Source of the DNA: Actinomycetota bacterium | GTDB taxonomy: Bacteria > Actinomycetota > Actinomycetes > Propionibacteriales > Propionibacteriaceae | Direction of reading: 5' to 3' | Length of the DNA stretch: 64,000 nucleotides | Assembly (NCBI GenBank): GCA_020161015.1 | Contig: JAIUOT010000056.1 | Location: forward strand, 124,001-188,000 | In this document: positions 1 to 9,896 of the stretch, in pieces | Layout: every line of letters begins with the position of its first letter | How positions within the stretch are numbered: position 1 is the stretch's first letter | Program-made: the position numbers and the translations under genes | The notes under the pieces: model-generated | The model's input: only the letters and a program-made list of their open reading frames with translations | Databases searched by the model: none | Told to the model about the DNA's origin: nothing

Positions 1-653
1 GCGAGGACCCCGTTCACGTTGAACAGCACGCCGGAGGTGTAGAAGAGGATGCGCGAGATGAACGGCAGCAGCTGGGTCAGGTCGCGCACATGGACGGTGA
101 GCCGTGCGGCGATCAGCGCCACCCCGGTGTTGAACAGGGTGAACAGCACCAGCAGCGGCACCATCAGCAGCCACTCCACGCTCGGCAGGTGGCCCATCAG
201 CGGCAGCACGACCGCGAGGAGTGCCATCGACGGCATCAGCGAGAGGAACTGCTCGATCACCTCCCCCACCGGGAGCGTGACCCGCGGGAAGGCGAGCGAC
301 TGCACGAGCGCCTGGTTGCCGGTGATCGACTTCGCGCCCTGGGAGAGGCTCTTGGAGAAGAACTGGAAGAGGAAGACGCCGATCACGACGTGGGCGGGGT
401 AGTCGGCTCCGCGGCCCCTCTCCCCCACCAGGAAGTAGAAGATGACGCCGTAGATCAGGGCGTTGATCATCGGCTGGAGCACCAGCCAGATGATGCCGAG
501 CCGGTTGCCCTCGAGGTCCGCGCGCATGCGGTAGCGGGACATCGCCCAGACGAACTCCCGGCGTCCCCACGCCTGCTTCAGGTACTGCCAGAAGGGTGGC
601 CTCGCACCCACCCGGTGCAGGCCGTGTTCGGCGGCCAGGTCGGCCAGACTCAT
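1..653 (-). CDS. ABC-2 type permease for cell-wall polymer export, partial (TagG/Wzm family)
   Basis: Only the first 217 codons are inside the window; the gene runs off the left edge. It encodes an integral membrane permease that, with an ATPase partner, would export a lipid-linked teichoic acid or polysaccharide. Visible: an amphipathic N-terminus (FWQYLKQAWGRREFVW), the family segment NRLGIIWLVLQPMINALIYG near residues 46-65, FFSKSLSQGAKSITGNQAL, and several hydrophobic helices. I place the start at ATG 653; the Shine-Dalgarno is weak. It lies 91 bases downstream of pgi on the same strand. The upstream glycerophosphotransferase-like gene (2429-4270) supports a wall-polymer role. The exported polymer cannot be told from sequence. 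Confidence 0.85.
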   Translation of the reverse strand, partial: MSLADLAAEHGLHRVGARPPFWQYLKQAWGRREFVWAMSRYRMRADLEGNRLGIIWLVLQPMINALIYGVIFYFLVGERGRGADYPAHVVIGVFLFQFFSKSLSQGAKSITGNQALVQSLAFPRVTLPVGEVIEQFLSLMPSMALLAVVLPLMGHLPSVEWLLMVPLLVLFTLFNTGVALIAARLTVHVRDLTQLLPFISRILFYTSGVLFNVNGVL

Positions 654-744
654 GCGGTGTGCATTCCCATCGCTACGCGGCCGGAGCGGCCTGTGGACGC
701 CGAGATTCTACCGGACCCGCCGTCCACAGCCCGCACCGGGTACG

Positions 745-2424
<1,680 letters not shown>

Positions 2425-2428
2425 GGGG

Positions 2429-4270
2429 TCAGCCTATGAGTTCGTCGCCGCGGTTGGCCCCCCTTTCCGCCGGAGCAGTGATACGCGCGACGTTGGCCGC
2501 GAACGCCGCCTGCGGGCCGCCGGGCGGGTCGCCCAGCACGTACCGCTTCATGGCCACCCGCGCCGCGCGCAGCGGGTCGGGGCCGAGGGCGTCGTCGAGC
2601 ACGGCGTCCAGGTCGGCCAGCCCGGGCCGGAGCAGGTAGGACGCCGCAGCGGTGGGGTACGCCGCCACGAAGTCGGCCGGCGGCAGGCCGGCCGGGTCGC
2701 AGGTGACGACGGGCCGCTCGGTGAACAGGTAGTCGGTGGCCACGCTGGAGATGTCGGAGACCAGGACGTCCGCCTCGGCCAGGCACTCGGGCAGCGTCAG
2801 GGCGCGGTCGGCGGCGACCACGTGGCCGCCGGGGGTGCCGCGCAGGAGCGCCTCGATCTGGCCGATGGCCGCCAGCATGGCCGGGCGGGAGACCCCGCTG
2901 GCCGGGTGCGGCCGGAACCAGACCTGCGTCCGGCCGTCCGCGAGGAGCCGACGGACGAGGTCGACGCCCATCGTGTCCAGCGAGCTGTGGGAGGTCTGGT
3001 CGTAGTAGCCCTCGAACGTCGGGGCGTACAGCACGACGGGACGCTCGTGGCCGCTCGGACCGACCGGCAGCCCGGCCACCTGGGGGCGCCCGATGTGGAC
3101 GAACGCCTCGTCCGGCACGGCCACCCCTGCGACCCGGTACCGCTCCCGGGCGGCCGGCCCGGCCACCCACACCTCGTCGAACGCCCGGGCCATGCCGTTG
3201 GCGCTGGTCGCCTTGTCGGAGTCGCCGTGCAGCAGCATCACGTGCCGCAGCCGCGGCTCGCGCAGCAACTGGCCGTTCCGCTCGCCGTAGGCGAGGTAGA
3301 ACGCCGCGCGCACGCCGGGCAGCAGCAGGCGCTCCACGTCCCGCTGCCCCGGTGCGTAGACCACCGGGTGGCGCGTCGCCGCGAGCGGGGTGAGCTGGCT
3401 GGCCTCGCGCACGACCAGCAGGCCGTCGGCGGGCAGCGCGTCGAGGGCGGGCAGCCACTGGTTGGCGATGTACTTCGACTGGCGGGCCGCCAGCGAGATG
3501 TACACCAGGAACGACGGACGGCCCCCGGCCAGGGCGGCGAGCAGGTCGGTGGCCCAGCCCGGCTGGGCGCGACGCAGTGCCCGTGCCGCGAGGCCGGAAC
3601 GGACGAGCCAGGCCAGGGCACCCAGCGTGCCGGCCGCACCCGCGCCGAGCGCGAGGGCCGCTCCGCCCGTCCCGGTGGCGGCGGCCAGAGCCCCGGCCAG
3701 CGCCACGAGTTCCAGGGCGACCACCGTCCCCGGCGTGCCCACCGCGCGGGCGTAGGCACGGGCGGAGTCGGCGAAGGGCTGGGGCTGGACGGCCGCTCCG
3801 GGGACGTAGCGCAGCGGCGGTGCCGAGCGGGAGAGCCAGGTGGCGAGCACCGGCTGCGCGGTCCAGGCCAGCTGCACGAACAGGACGGCGGTGACGTAGG
3901 CGAGCACCGCCACGGCGTCCCCGCCGGCGGAGAGGACGAGCGCGACGGCGGGGAGGGTCCGGAGCAGCGCGCGCACCTGGCCGCGCAACCCGACGAGGTC
4001 CAGCAGCCGCGTCACGGCCGGGTCTGCGGGGGTGGCCAGCCAGTCGGTGCCCGCCCCCAGCACCCACGCGGCCAGCCCCAGCCAGGGCAGCCCGAGCCAG
4101 GCGGCGACGACGGCCACGAGGAGGGAGCCGGCCAGCACCGGCAGGTAGGCGCGCGCGGCGAGGGACGCGAAGGGGGCCGGCAGGCGTCCGGGCCAAGCCG
4201 ACCTGGCCACTTCCTCCCACTCGGGGACGGGCGCCCGGCCCAGCGTCTGAATGCCTGTGCCACGCTTCAC
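2429..4270 (-). CDS. CDP-glycerol glycerophosphotransferase-like protein with membrane N-terminus
   Basis: 613 residues. The N-terminal ~240 residues are hydrophobic with several helices (about residues 43-62, 67-75, 105-140, 175-215). The C-terminal ~370 residues match the TagF/TagB glycerophosphotransferase fold: [10 protein letters not shown] replaces the family HGTPLK-type motif, followed by [21 protein letters not shown] and [17 protein letters not shown]. This family transfers glycerol- or ribitol-phosphate from CDP-alditols onto a wall-polymer chain at the inner membrane face. Substrate and linkage cannot be read from the sequence. It is the first gene of an apparent unit with pgi. An ABC-2 exporter gene follows further downstream. 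Very high G+C (Ala/Gly/Arg-rich) throughout. Confidence 0.75.
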   Translation of the reverse strand: MKRGTGIQTLGRAPVPEWEEVARSAWPGRLPAPFASLAARAYLPVLAGSLLVAVVAAWLGLPWLGLAAWVLGAGTDWLATPADPAVTRLLDLVGLRGQVRALLRTLPAVALVLSAGGDAVAVLAYVTAVLFVQLAWTAQPVLATWLSRSAPPLRYVPGAAVQPQPFADSARAYARAVGTPGTVVALELVALAGALAAATGTGGAALALGAGAAGTLGALAWLVRSGLAARALRRAQPGWATDLLAALAGGRPSFLVYISLAARQSKYIANQWLPALDALPADGLLVVREASQLTPLAATRHPVVYAPGQRDVERLLLPGVRAAFYLAYGERNGQLLREPRLRHVMLLHGDSDKATSANGMARAFDEVWVAGPAARERYRVAGVAVPDEAFVHIGRPQVAGLPVGPSGHERPVVLYAPTFEGYYDQTSHSSLDTMGVDLVRRLLADGRTQVWFRPHPASGVSRPAMLAAIGQIEALLRGTPGGHVVAADRALTLPECLAEADVLVSDISSVATDYLFTERPVVTCDPAGLPPADFVAAYPTAAASYLLRPGLADLDAVLDDALGPDPLRAARVAMKRYVLGDPPGGPQAAFAANVARITAPAERGANRGDELIG

Positions 4271-4349
4271 GCGGCTCAGCCTAACGGTCGGCGCGCGCCG
4301 GTTCCGGGCGCGCGGCGACGGCCGCCGGTCGTGCCGGGGGTGGGACGGA

Positions 4350-5285
4350 TCAGGCGCGGATCGCCACGTGCACGTGGTTGAAGTGGTTCGCGTTCAGGCT
4401 GCCGCGGTCGGCCATCTTGCGCCAGTGCGGCGTGCCCGGCGTCCAGATGTGCTGCTCGAAGATGATGTGGTCGATGTTGAACACCTTGGCGTGCTTGATC
4501 AGGTAGTTCGCGATCCGGTGGCCCAGCGCGCTCTCCGCGCGCGGGGTGAGCATGATGTCGAGGGCGCGGCCGTTCTTGTGGAAGGGCAGGCCACCGGCCC
4601 GCCAGCCGCCGTAGGAGTTCACCGCGGGGAACAGCGCGCACACCGAGCGGTAGATGTGAACGGTGTCCTTGCGCAGCCGGCTCTCCACCGCCGAACCCCG
4701 GTTGCAGGGGTTCCAGGTGGTGCCCGCGGCCTCGACCGGGGCCGCGTCGGAGAGCTGGTCCTCCAGGACCCAGCCGTAGCCGTCGTCGAACTCGACCTTG
4801 CGGTAGGAGCCCTCGATGTCGGAGGTGGCGCTCACCCGCACGCCCAGTTCGAGCCGGCCGAGCAGCGCCGACTTCTCGTCGGCCTTCTTGCGCACGTTGA
4901 GCGAAGCCTTCGTGTACAGCGGCGTCAGGCTGACCAGCGCGACCGCCTCCTTCGCCCTGCTGACCGCCGGCACCGCGAGTTCCTCGGCGAGCAGCGTCCG
5001 CGTGGGGGGAGCGACGACCTCCTGCGCGGCGGCGGCACGAGCGAGGGGGGCGGCCGCCGGTGAGGTGCCGAGGGCGGCAGCGGACCCACCGCTGCTGCCG
5101 ACGACCACGGCTCCGGCCGTCGCGGTGGCCGTCACGACGGCCAGGGCGATGCCGCCACGGGAGACCATGCGGTCGGCCAGCGTGGGGGCCGCGTAGCGGG
5201 GCGTGTGCGGCGCTGCGGGCGTGGGGACGGCGGGGCCAGCCGGGGCGACCGGGTCAGCGACCCGTCGGGGCTGGTACATGCGCAT
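4350..5285 (-). CDS. Secreted SH3b protein with LAS-type (ARB_07466-like) C-terminal domain
   Basis: 311 residues. A Pro/Ala-rich cytoplasmic start is followed by one membrane segment or signal anchor (GGIALAVVTATATAGAVVVG, about residues 45-64), then a linker. A bacterial SH3 domain follows (LYTKASLNVRKKADEKSALL to GYGWVLEDQLS). The C-terminal domain (FHKNGRALDIMLTP ... NANHFNHVHVA) resembles the ARB_07466/VanY/extensin group, where His and Asp residues hold zinc. It probably binds and perhaps cleaves peptidoglycan outside the membrane; catalysis is inferred. ATG 5285 is used, with an in-frame ATG at 5279 as an alternative. It is followed at 79 bases by the glycerophosphotransferase-like gene on the same strand. 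Confidence 0.75.
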   Translation of the reverse strand: MRMYQPRRVADPVAPAGPAVPTPAAPHTPRYAAPTLADRMVSRGGIALAVVTATATAGAVVVGSSGGSAAALGTSPAAAPLARAAAAQEVVAPPTRTLLAEELAVPAVSRAKEAVALVSLTPLYTKASLNVRKKADEKSALLGRLELGVRVSATSDIEGSYRKVEFDDGYGWVLEDQLSDAAPVEAAGTTWNPCNRGSAVESRLRKDTVHIYRSVCALFPAVNSYGGWRAGGLPFHKNGRALDIMLTPRAESALGHRIANYLIKHAKVFNIDHIIFEQHIWTPGTPHWRKMADRGSLNANHFNHVHVAIRA

Positions 5286-5433
5286 CCGTCCTGAAGATCC
5301 TGAGGTGGATTCTCAGGCTACCTTAAGGAAAGCCGTACGAACAACCCTTCTGCGCCCCTGAAGGCTGCGCTCCCGCCCGGCTCTGGCGATACTGGCAGGA
5401 GCGCGTCGGGGCGCGCGGGTGATCGGGGGGACG

Positions 5434-5769
5434 ATGAGGTCGGTGCCGGGACTGGTCGCGGTGGTCGTGTTCGCCCTGTGCCTGGGGGTGCCCGTCGTCG
5501 GAGCAGCCGCCGTCGCGACGCCGGCGTTCGCGGGCGGCGCGCAACCCGTCCCCGAGGCGACGAAGAAGAAGACGCCCAAGCCGACCGTGACGCCGTCGAA
5601 GACCATCGTCCCGCCGACGCCGGTCTCCACGGCCAAGACCGCCGCCGAGCTCGAGGGCGAGCGGTGGGTGCAGCTGGCGGTCATCGCCGGAGGCGGGATC
5701 CTCGGCGCGGTCCTGGTGTTCTTCGCGCTCGGGGCGTTCCTGCGGCGGCGTCCACGGCGTCGCCGGTGA
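5434..5769 (+). CDS. Small secreted or membrane-anchored protein, unknown function
   Basis: 111 residues. Visible features are an N-terminal signal sequence (VAVVVFALCLGVPVVGAAAV, cleavage likely after AFA), a Lys/Thr/Pro-rich stalk (ATKKKTPKPTVTPSKTIVPP), a second hydrophobic helix (VIAGGGILGAVLVFFALGAF), and an Arg-rich cytoplasmic tail RRRPRRRR. This layout fits a small extracytoplasmic loop held by a C-terminal helix. I recognise no family. I prefer ATG 5434; a GTG at 5419 in frame is an alternative. A GATACT at 5388-5393 could be its -10 box. It converges on the aldolase-like gene with only 24 bases between the stops. Confidence 0.6.
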   Translation: MRSVPGLVAVVVFALCLGVPVVGAAAVATPAFAGGAQPVPEATKKKTPKPTVTPSKTIVPPTPVSTAKTAAELEGERWVQLAVIAGGGILGAVLVFFALGAFLRRRPRRRR

Positions 5770-5793
5770 CCGCGTCCGCCCCGGACCGGGGGC

Positions 5794-6405
5794 TCAGTCG
5801 CCCAGGCGCCACTGCTGGAGCGTGACCCGCAGGTCGTCCAGGCTGTCGCCCAGCACGGCGTCGGGCTCGACGAGCTGGCGCGGCCACACCGCGATCCCGC
5901 CCGCCTCCAGCCACAGGTCGGCCTGGTAGCGCTCGAGGCGTCCGCTGGCGATCAGTGGGTGCTCGACGAGCGCGGGCAGGGTGCGGGCGTAGCTCGTGCC
6001 GAACGCCTCGGACGGGACGAGCTGCACCGCGGCCGCCCCGGCCACCATGCCGGCGTGCAGCTCCGAGGGCGTCATGCCGCCCAGGATCACGGGCAGGCCC
6101 TGCGCAGCCGGCACGAGCTCCGGCAGCAGGTAGGGGGACGCCACGAAGGCTGCCCCCGCCCGCGCGGCGGCCGTGGCGTCGTCCGGGGTGGTCGCGTCCT
6201 GGACGCCGATCCGGGCGCGGCGTCCGAACACCCGCAGCAGCGCGGGCAGCTGCGGCAGCTGCACCATCCGCACGCCCCACGCCGTGAAGCCCTCCTGGCA
6301 CAGCACCTCGCAGGCAGGCAGGAGCTCGTCGGCGTCCAGGTCGGGCAGGCTGACCACCACGGCGTGCACGCCCAGGTCGGGGAGCTGGGGAACCACGGGC
6401 CCCAT
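5794..6405 (-). CDS. KDPG/KHG aldolase-fold protein, catalytic lysine not seen
   Basis: 203 residues with the overall pattern of Eda (2-keto-3-deoxy-6-phosphogluconate aldolase): GVHAVVVSLPDLDADELLPA at the N-terminus, ARIGVQDATTPDDATAAARA in place of the GAGTVL segment, GAAFVASPYL, LPVILGGMTPSEL, and VQLVPSEAFG where Eda has FKFFPAE. At that last site the Schiff-base lysine of Eda is Gln here. The strand that normally carries the catalytic Glu reads WGVRMVQLPQ, with no Glu. So the fold seems secure but aldolase chemistry is doubtful. No edd or other Entner-Doudoroff gene is nearby. ATG 6405 is the start. It may act on another sugar phosphate or be a binding protein. Confidence 0.6.
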   Translation of the reverse strand: MGPVVPQLPDLGVHAVVVSLPDLDADELLPACEVLCQEGFTAWGVRMVQLPQLPALLRVFGRRARIGVQDATTPDDATAAARAGAAFVASPYLLPELVPAAQGLPVILGGMTPSELHAGMVAGAAAVQLVPSEAFGTSYARTLPALVEHPLIASGRLERYQADLWLEAGGIAVWPRQLVEPDAVLGDSLDDLRVTLQQWRLGD

Positions 6406-6479
6406 CCTGCCCGATCGCAGCCGGTGACACGTGCACGGGGCGAGTGGTTAGCTGGGCTCAGCCACGCCGAGGAGGACCG

Positions 6480-6947
6480 ATGGAGATCACCAGCGACGGC
6501 ATCCCTGCCGACTCGTACATCGACCAGCGCTTCGCCGAGCCGGGCGTCGGGGGCACGAACATCTCCCCGGGGCTGGCCTGGTCGGGAGCCCCGGAGGGCA
6601 CCCGCAGCTACGCGATCACCTGTTTCGACCCGGACGCGCCGACCGGCAGCGGCTGGTGGCACTGGGTGGTCACCGACATCCCGGCCGACGTCACCGCGCT
6701 GGCCGAGGGTGCCGACCTTCCCGCGGGCGCCCGCACGTGGACCAACGACTACGGCTACCCGGGCTGGGGCGGGCCGTGGCCGCCGCCCGGGCCGGCGCAC
6801 CACTACGTGTTCACCGTCTTCGCCGTCGGCGTCGACCGGCTGGACGTTCCCGACGAGGCGAGCAGCGCGGTGGCCCGGCTGACCCTGAGCTTCCACGTGC
6901 TCGGGACGGGCTCGTTCACGGCGCTGTTCCGGAACCCGGCGGGCTAG
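6480..6947 (+). CDS. YbhB/YbcL family PEBP-like protein
   Basis: 155 residues, cytosolic, phosphatidylethanolamine-binding-protein fold (Raf kinase inhibitor-like in bacteria). The ligand-pocket motif is clear: CFDPDAPTGSGWWHWVVTDIP reads DPDAP plus HW, and the C-terminal TALFRNPAG closes the family pattern. Start ATG 6480 is set by a good Shine-Dalgarno (GAGGAGG) 4-9 bases upstream; an upstream in-frame GTG at 6444 is less likely. Bacterial members have no firmly known biochemical role. The downstream DUF4031-HD gene starts 7 bases after this stop, so they probably form a two-gene unit. Confidence 0.9.
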   Translation: MEITSDGIPADSYIDQRFAEPGVGGTNISPGLAWSGAPEGTRSYAITCFDPDAPTGSGWWHWVVTDIPADVTALAEGADLPAGARTWTNDYGYPGWGGPWPPPGPAHHYVFTVFAVGVDRLDVPDEASSAVARLTLSFHVLGTGSFTALFRNPAG

Positions 6948-6954
6948 CCCGCCG

Positions 6955-7860
6955 GTGGCGGTGCTGATCGACCCGCCCCGCTGGCCGGCCCACGGGACGC
7001 GTTTCTCGCACCTGGTTTCCGACCACAGCCTGGCGGAACTGTTCGCGTTCGCGGACGCCAACGACGTGCCGCTGCGCGCTTTCGACCACGACCACTACGA
7101 CGTCGCCGAGCGCCGGTGGGACGACCTCGTCGCGGCCGGCGCCCTGCCGGTGGAGGGGACGGAGCTGGTGCGGCGGCTGGTCGCGTCCGGGCTGCGCGTG
7201 CGGACGCCGCTGCGGACGCCGAAGCCGGAGCAGGTGGTGGGCGTCCTGGAAGGTCGGTGGCACGACCTCCTGCCGAAGTCTCCGGCCCTCGGCGGCGAGC
7301 TCCTGCGGCGCTGGCGCGAGCCCCACCGCCACTACCACGACGTGCGGCACCTCGCGCAGATGCTGGGCGCCCTCGATCTCCTCGCCGTGGAGAGCGTGCC
7401 CCGTCCGGTGGCCCTCGCGGCGTGGTTCCACGACGCCGTGCACGACGGACGGGCCGGCGCGGACGAGGAGCAGTCGGCGCTGCTGGCCGCCGCGGAGCTG
7501 CCCGGAGCGGGCGTCGGACGGGCGGAGGCCGACGAGGTGGCGAGGCTCGTGCGGCTGACCGCCACCCATGCGCCGGCCGGCGACGACGCGGACGGCCTGC
7601 TGCTGGTGGACGCCGACCTCTCGGTGCTCGGCCTGCCCCCGGGGCGTTATCACATGTACTCACGTGGCGTCCGGCTCGAGTACCCGGGGCTTCCGGACGA
7701 CGTGTTCGCGGCGGGGCGCACCGCCGCGCTGGAGGCACTATCCTCGAGGGCACCGCTCTTCGGCCTGCCGGTCGCCGAGCGGACCTGGTCCCGGCAGGCC
7801 CACCAGAACCTGGCCGTGGAGCGAACACGCTGGTCGAGATTCGCCGACCGGCACAGGTAA
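6955..7860 (+). CDS. DUF4031 domain fused to HD-type metal phosphohydrolase
   Basis: 301 residues, GTG start 7 bases after the PEBP stop. Residues 1-80 match DUF4031 ([20 protein letters not shown] ... [16 protein letters not shown]), a short His-rich domain of unknown role. Residues ~95-300 are a predicted HD-superfamily hydrolase: [21 protein letters not shown] (the HD pair), then [12 protein letters not shown] as the distal Asp. Such HD proteins usually cleave phosphoester bonds in nucleotides with divalent metals; the substrate here is unknown. The fusion is a recognised actinobacterial arrangement. The next gene begins 44 bases downstream, so they could share a transcript. Confidence 0.8.
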   Translation: MAVLIDPPRWPAHGTRFSHLVSDHSLAELFAFADANDVPLRAFDHDHYDVAERRWDDLVAAGALPVEGTELVRRLVASGLRVRTPLRTPKPEQVVGVLEGRWHDLLPKSPALGGELLRRWREPHRHYHDVRHLAQMLGALDLLAVESVPRPVALAAWFHDAVHDGRAGADEEQSALLAAAELPGAGVGRAEADEVARLVRLTATHAPAGDDADGLLLVDADLSVLGLPPGRYHMYSRGVRLEYPGLPDDVFAAGRTAALEALSSRAPLFGLPVAERTWSRQAHQNLAVERTRWSRFADRHR

Positions 7861-7904
7861 GGTTGTCTCAAGAAGCACGAGCCACTGCTTGCGGGGGGTA
7901 CGCG

Positions 7905-9065
7905 ATGGCGAAGGCAGGTATCTGGCTTGCCGCGGCAGCATGCGTTGCCGCCGGCGCCCTCGTGGCGCCCCCGCGATCCGGCGTCCCCCTCATCACCACC
8001 GGCGACCAGGTGCAGCCCACGGCGAGCGCGTCCAGCCCCTCCGCAGGGCCGACAGCACCGACGCAAAGCCCGTCCACGGTAAGCCCGACGCCGACCGTCA
8101 CCGTGACCACCGCGGCACCCACGCCCAGCGTCACCGCGACGGCGACCAGCACGGCCACCGCGACGCCGACGGCCACCACGGCTCCGCCTCCGGAGCCCAC
8201 CCCGACGGCCACCTCGACGCACACGATTCCGCCGTTCGAGCCGCCCACGGGCAAGCCGACGATCACCCTGTCGCCCACGCCCACGGTGACGCCGACCGGG
8301 ACGCCCACCGCGACTGCGACCGGAACCCCGACCGCGACCACGACGCCCACCGGAACCCCGACCGCAACCACGACGCCCACCGGAACGCCCACGGCGACCG
8401 GGAGTCCGACGGCAACGCCCACCGGGACCGGGAGTCCGACGGCAACGCCCACCGGGACCGGGAGTCCGACGGCAACTCCGACCGCGACCGAGTCGCCGAG
8501 CCCGACGACCACGCCGACCGGCATCCCCACTCCGACGGGGACGCCCACCGCGACCGGGACTCCGACGGCGACGGCCACGGCGACGGGCACGCCCACCGCG
8601 ACGGAGTCGCCGACCGCCACGGCCAGCGGGACCCCGTCCAGCACCCCGACGGCGACGCAGACCCCGACGGTGAGCCCGACGCCGACGCCGTCCCCGACGC
8701 ACACGCCGAAGCCCATGCCCTCGCCGACCCGGCCGACCATCCGTCCCTGGTCGACCGGGGGGACGACGACCCTCGCCGTGGTGAGCACCACCTCGTCCTC
8801 CGACGGCAGGAAGGCGCCGGCACCGAAGCAGGGCAAGCCCGAGCAGCCGCCGGCCGAGCCTGCGCGGCGCGCATCCGCCGAGGCCACCCGGCACAGCGAG
8901 AGTGCCGCCGGGTCCGGAGCGAAGGGCCGGACGGCGTCCACCTCGGTCCAGTCGTCGCAACGGCCGGCGGGGAGCCCGTCCACCGCCACGGGGAACAACG
9001 GCGACCGGCACCAGGACGACCGGCACCACGGGAAGCACGAAGCCTCCGGATCGCCGCGCTCGTGA
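7905..9065 (+). CDS. Secreted Thr/Pro-repeat protein
   Basis: 386 residues from ATG 7905. The N-terminus is a signal sequence ([20 protein letters not shown]). Most of the mature protein (about residues 40-280) is low-complexity Thr/Pro/Ala sequence built on TPTAT and TPTGT units. It probably forms an extended wall-spanning or O-mannosylated stalk. The C-terminal ~100 residues are hydrophilic, rich in Ser, Lys, Arg and His, without a recognisable domain or LPxTG sorting signal. The DNA contains exact 30-bp tandem units (see the repeat entry), so repeat number may vary between strains. Its TGA at 9063-9065 overlaps the GTG start of the VanY-like gene, indicating translational coupling. Confidence 0.7.
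   Translation: MAKAGIWLAAAACVAAGALVAPPRSGVPLITTGDQVQPTASASSPSAGPTAPTQSPSTVSPTPTVTVTTAAPTPSVTATATSTATATPTATTAPPPEPTPTATSTHTIPPFEPPTGKPTITLSPTPTVTPTGTPTATATGTPTATTTPTGTPTATTTPTGTPTATGSPTATPTGTGSPTATPTGTGSPTATPTATESPSPTTTPTGIPTPTGTPTATGTPTATATATGTPTATESPTATASGTPSSTPTATQTPTVSPTPTPSPTHTPKPMPSPTRPTIRPWSTGGTTTLAVVSTTSSSDGRKAPAPKQGKPEQPPAEPARRASAEATRHSESAAGSGAKGRTASTSVQSSQRPAGSPSTATGNNGDRHQDDRHHGKHEASGSPRS
8401..8477 (+). repeat. 30-bp tandem repeat inside the Thr/Pro-repeat gene
   Basis: Two identical 30-bp units (8401-8430 and 8431-8460) beginning GGAGTCCGACGGCAACGCCC are followed by a third copy that is partial from 8461. Each encodes ten residues of the Gly/Ser/Pro/Thr stalk, so copy-number change keeps the frame. 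Less exact related units (ACCCCGACCGC and ACGACGCCCACCGGA blocks) extend from about 8290 to 8720. Exact adjacent copies suggest recent slippage or unequal recombination. Confidence 0.85.
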
Positions 9066-9826
9066 GGGTTCGCCACGCGCTGTCCTGCGTGACGCTCGCT
9101 GCGGCCCTACTGGCCGGGTGCAGCATCGCCCCGCCCGCGGCCGTGCCGACCGCCCCGAGCACGTCCGCGCCGGCCCCGGCGCCCACACCGACGCCCACGC
9201 CCAGCGCGAGCAGCGCCACGCCGACGCCCACCCCGACCCCCACCGCGGAGCCGACGCGAACCACGCCGCCGAAGGACACCCGCAAGGGTCGCCAACTCCG
9301 CACGCCGTACGAGGTGGACGGCATCATCGTGGTGTCGAAGAAGCACCGGATCTCCGCCGGGTACGCGCCCCCGCGGCCCACCGGCCCCTACGGGCTGGAC
9401 GCGCCGGTGGCGGCGGCGCTGAAGAAGATGACCTCCGCCGCGGCCAAGGCGGGCGTCCGGATCCGGGTGCGCAGCGGCTACCGCACCTGGGCGACGCAGA
9501 ACGCGATCTTCCAGAAGGCCCTGCGCAACTACCCGCAGAGCATCAGCTTCTACGCGCCCGCCGGCGCGAGCGAGCACCAGACCGGGCTCGCCGTCGACCT
9601 CTGGGACGGGGTCACGTGGAGCCTGCCGATGGCGAGGACCGCGACCGGCAAGTGGCTGTTCCGGCACGCCCACGAGTACGGGTTCGTCCTGCGCTACCCC
9701 GACGGGAAGTCGAAGATCACCGGCTACCACTACGAGCCCTGGCACTACCGCTGGATCGGCCGCGAACATGCGCTGAAGTTCCGCGGCAACACGACGACCC
9801 TCGAGGAGTACCTCGGCCTCGCCTGA
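9062..9826 (+). CDS. D,D-carboxypeptidase lipoprotein of the VanY/LAS family
   Basis: 254 residues. GTG 9062 overlaps the previous stop as GTGA, which fixes the start. A lipoprotein signal ends in LLAGC with Cys20, then a Thr/Pro linker (to ~residue 75) like the stalk of the upstream protein. The peptidase domain shows [14 protein letters not shown], the zinc motif [14 protein letters not shown] (SxHxxGxAxD) and the catalytic/zinc motif [10 protein letters not shown] (ExWHxR). It should trim the terminal D-Ala from peptidoglycan stem peptides at the outer membrane face. Coupling to the repeat protein suggests both act in the wall. The glycopeptide genes vanH, vanA and vanX are not present, so it is better read as a housekeeping carboxypeptidase than as a resistance gene. 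Confidence 0.88.
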   Translation: MRVRHALSCVTLAAALLAGCSIAPPAAVPTAPSTSAPAPAPTPTPTPSASSATPTPTPTPTAEPTRTTPPKDTRKGRQLRTPYEVDGIIVVSKKHRISAGYAPPRPTGPYGLDAPVAAALKKMTSAAAKAGVRIRVRSGYRTWATQNAIFQKALRNYPQSISFYAPAGASEHQTGLAVDLWDGVTWSLPMARTATGKWLFRHAHEYGFVLRYPDGKSKITGYHYEPWHYRWIGREHALKFRGNTTTLEEYLGLA

Positions 9827-9896
9827 GCCCGGGCGATCACCCCGCGCTTCGCCGCGACCCGCCCCGCGCCGGCACCCGGCGCGACAGAATGTCGGC

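Noticed and set aside
4290-4313. GC-rich hairpin in the gap before the glycerophosphotransferase gene
   Set aside because: CGCGCGCC/GGGCGCGCG pairing is expected by chance at this composition and no T-run follows.
7116-7904. Plus-strand open frame upstream of the Thr/Pro-repeat gene
   Set aside because: It overlaps the DUF4031-HD gene in another frame and is Arg/Ala/Gly-rich. A signal peptide begins at ATG 7905.
8290-8720. Repeated Thr/Pro DNA as a CRISPR array
   Set aside because: The units are contiguous, coding and in frame, with no spacers and no cas genes.
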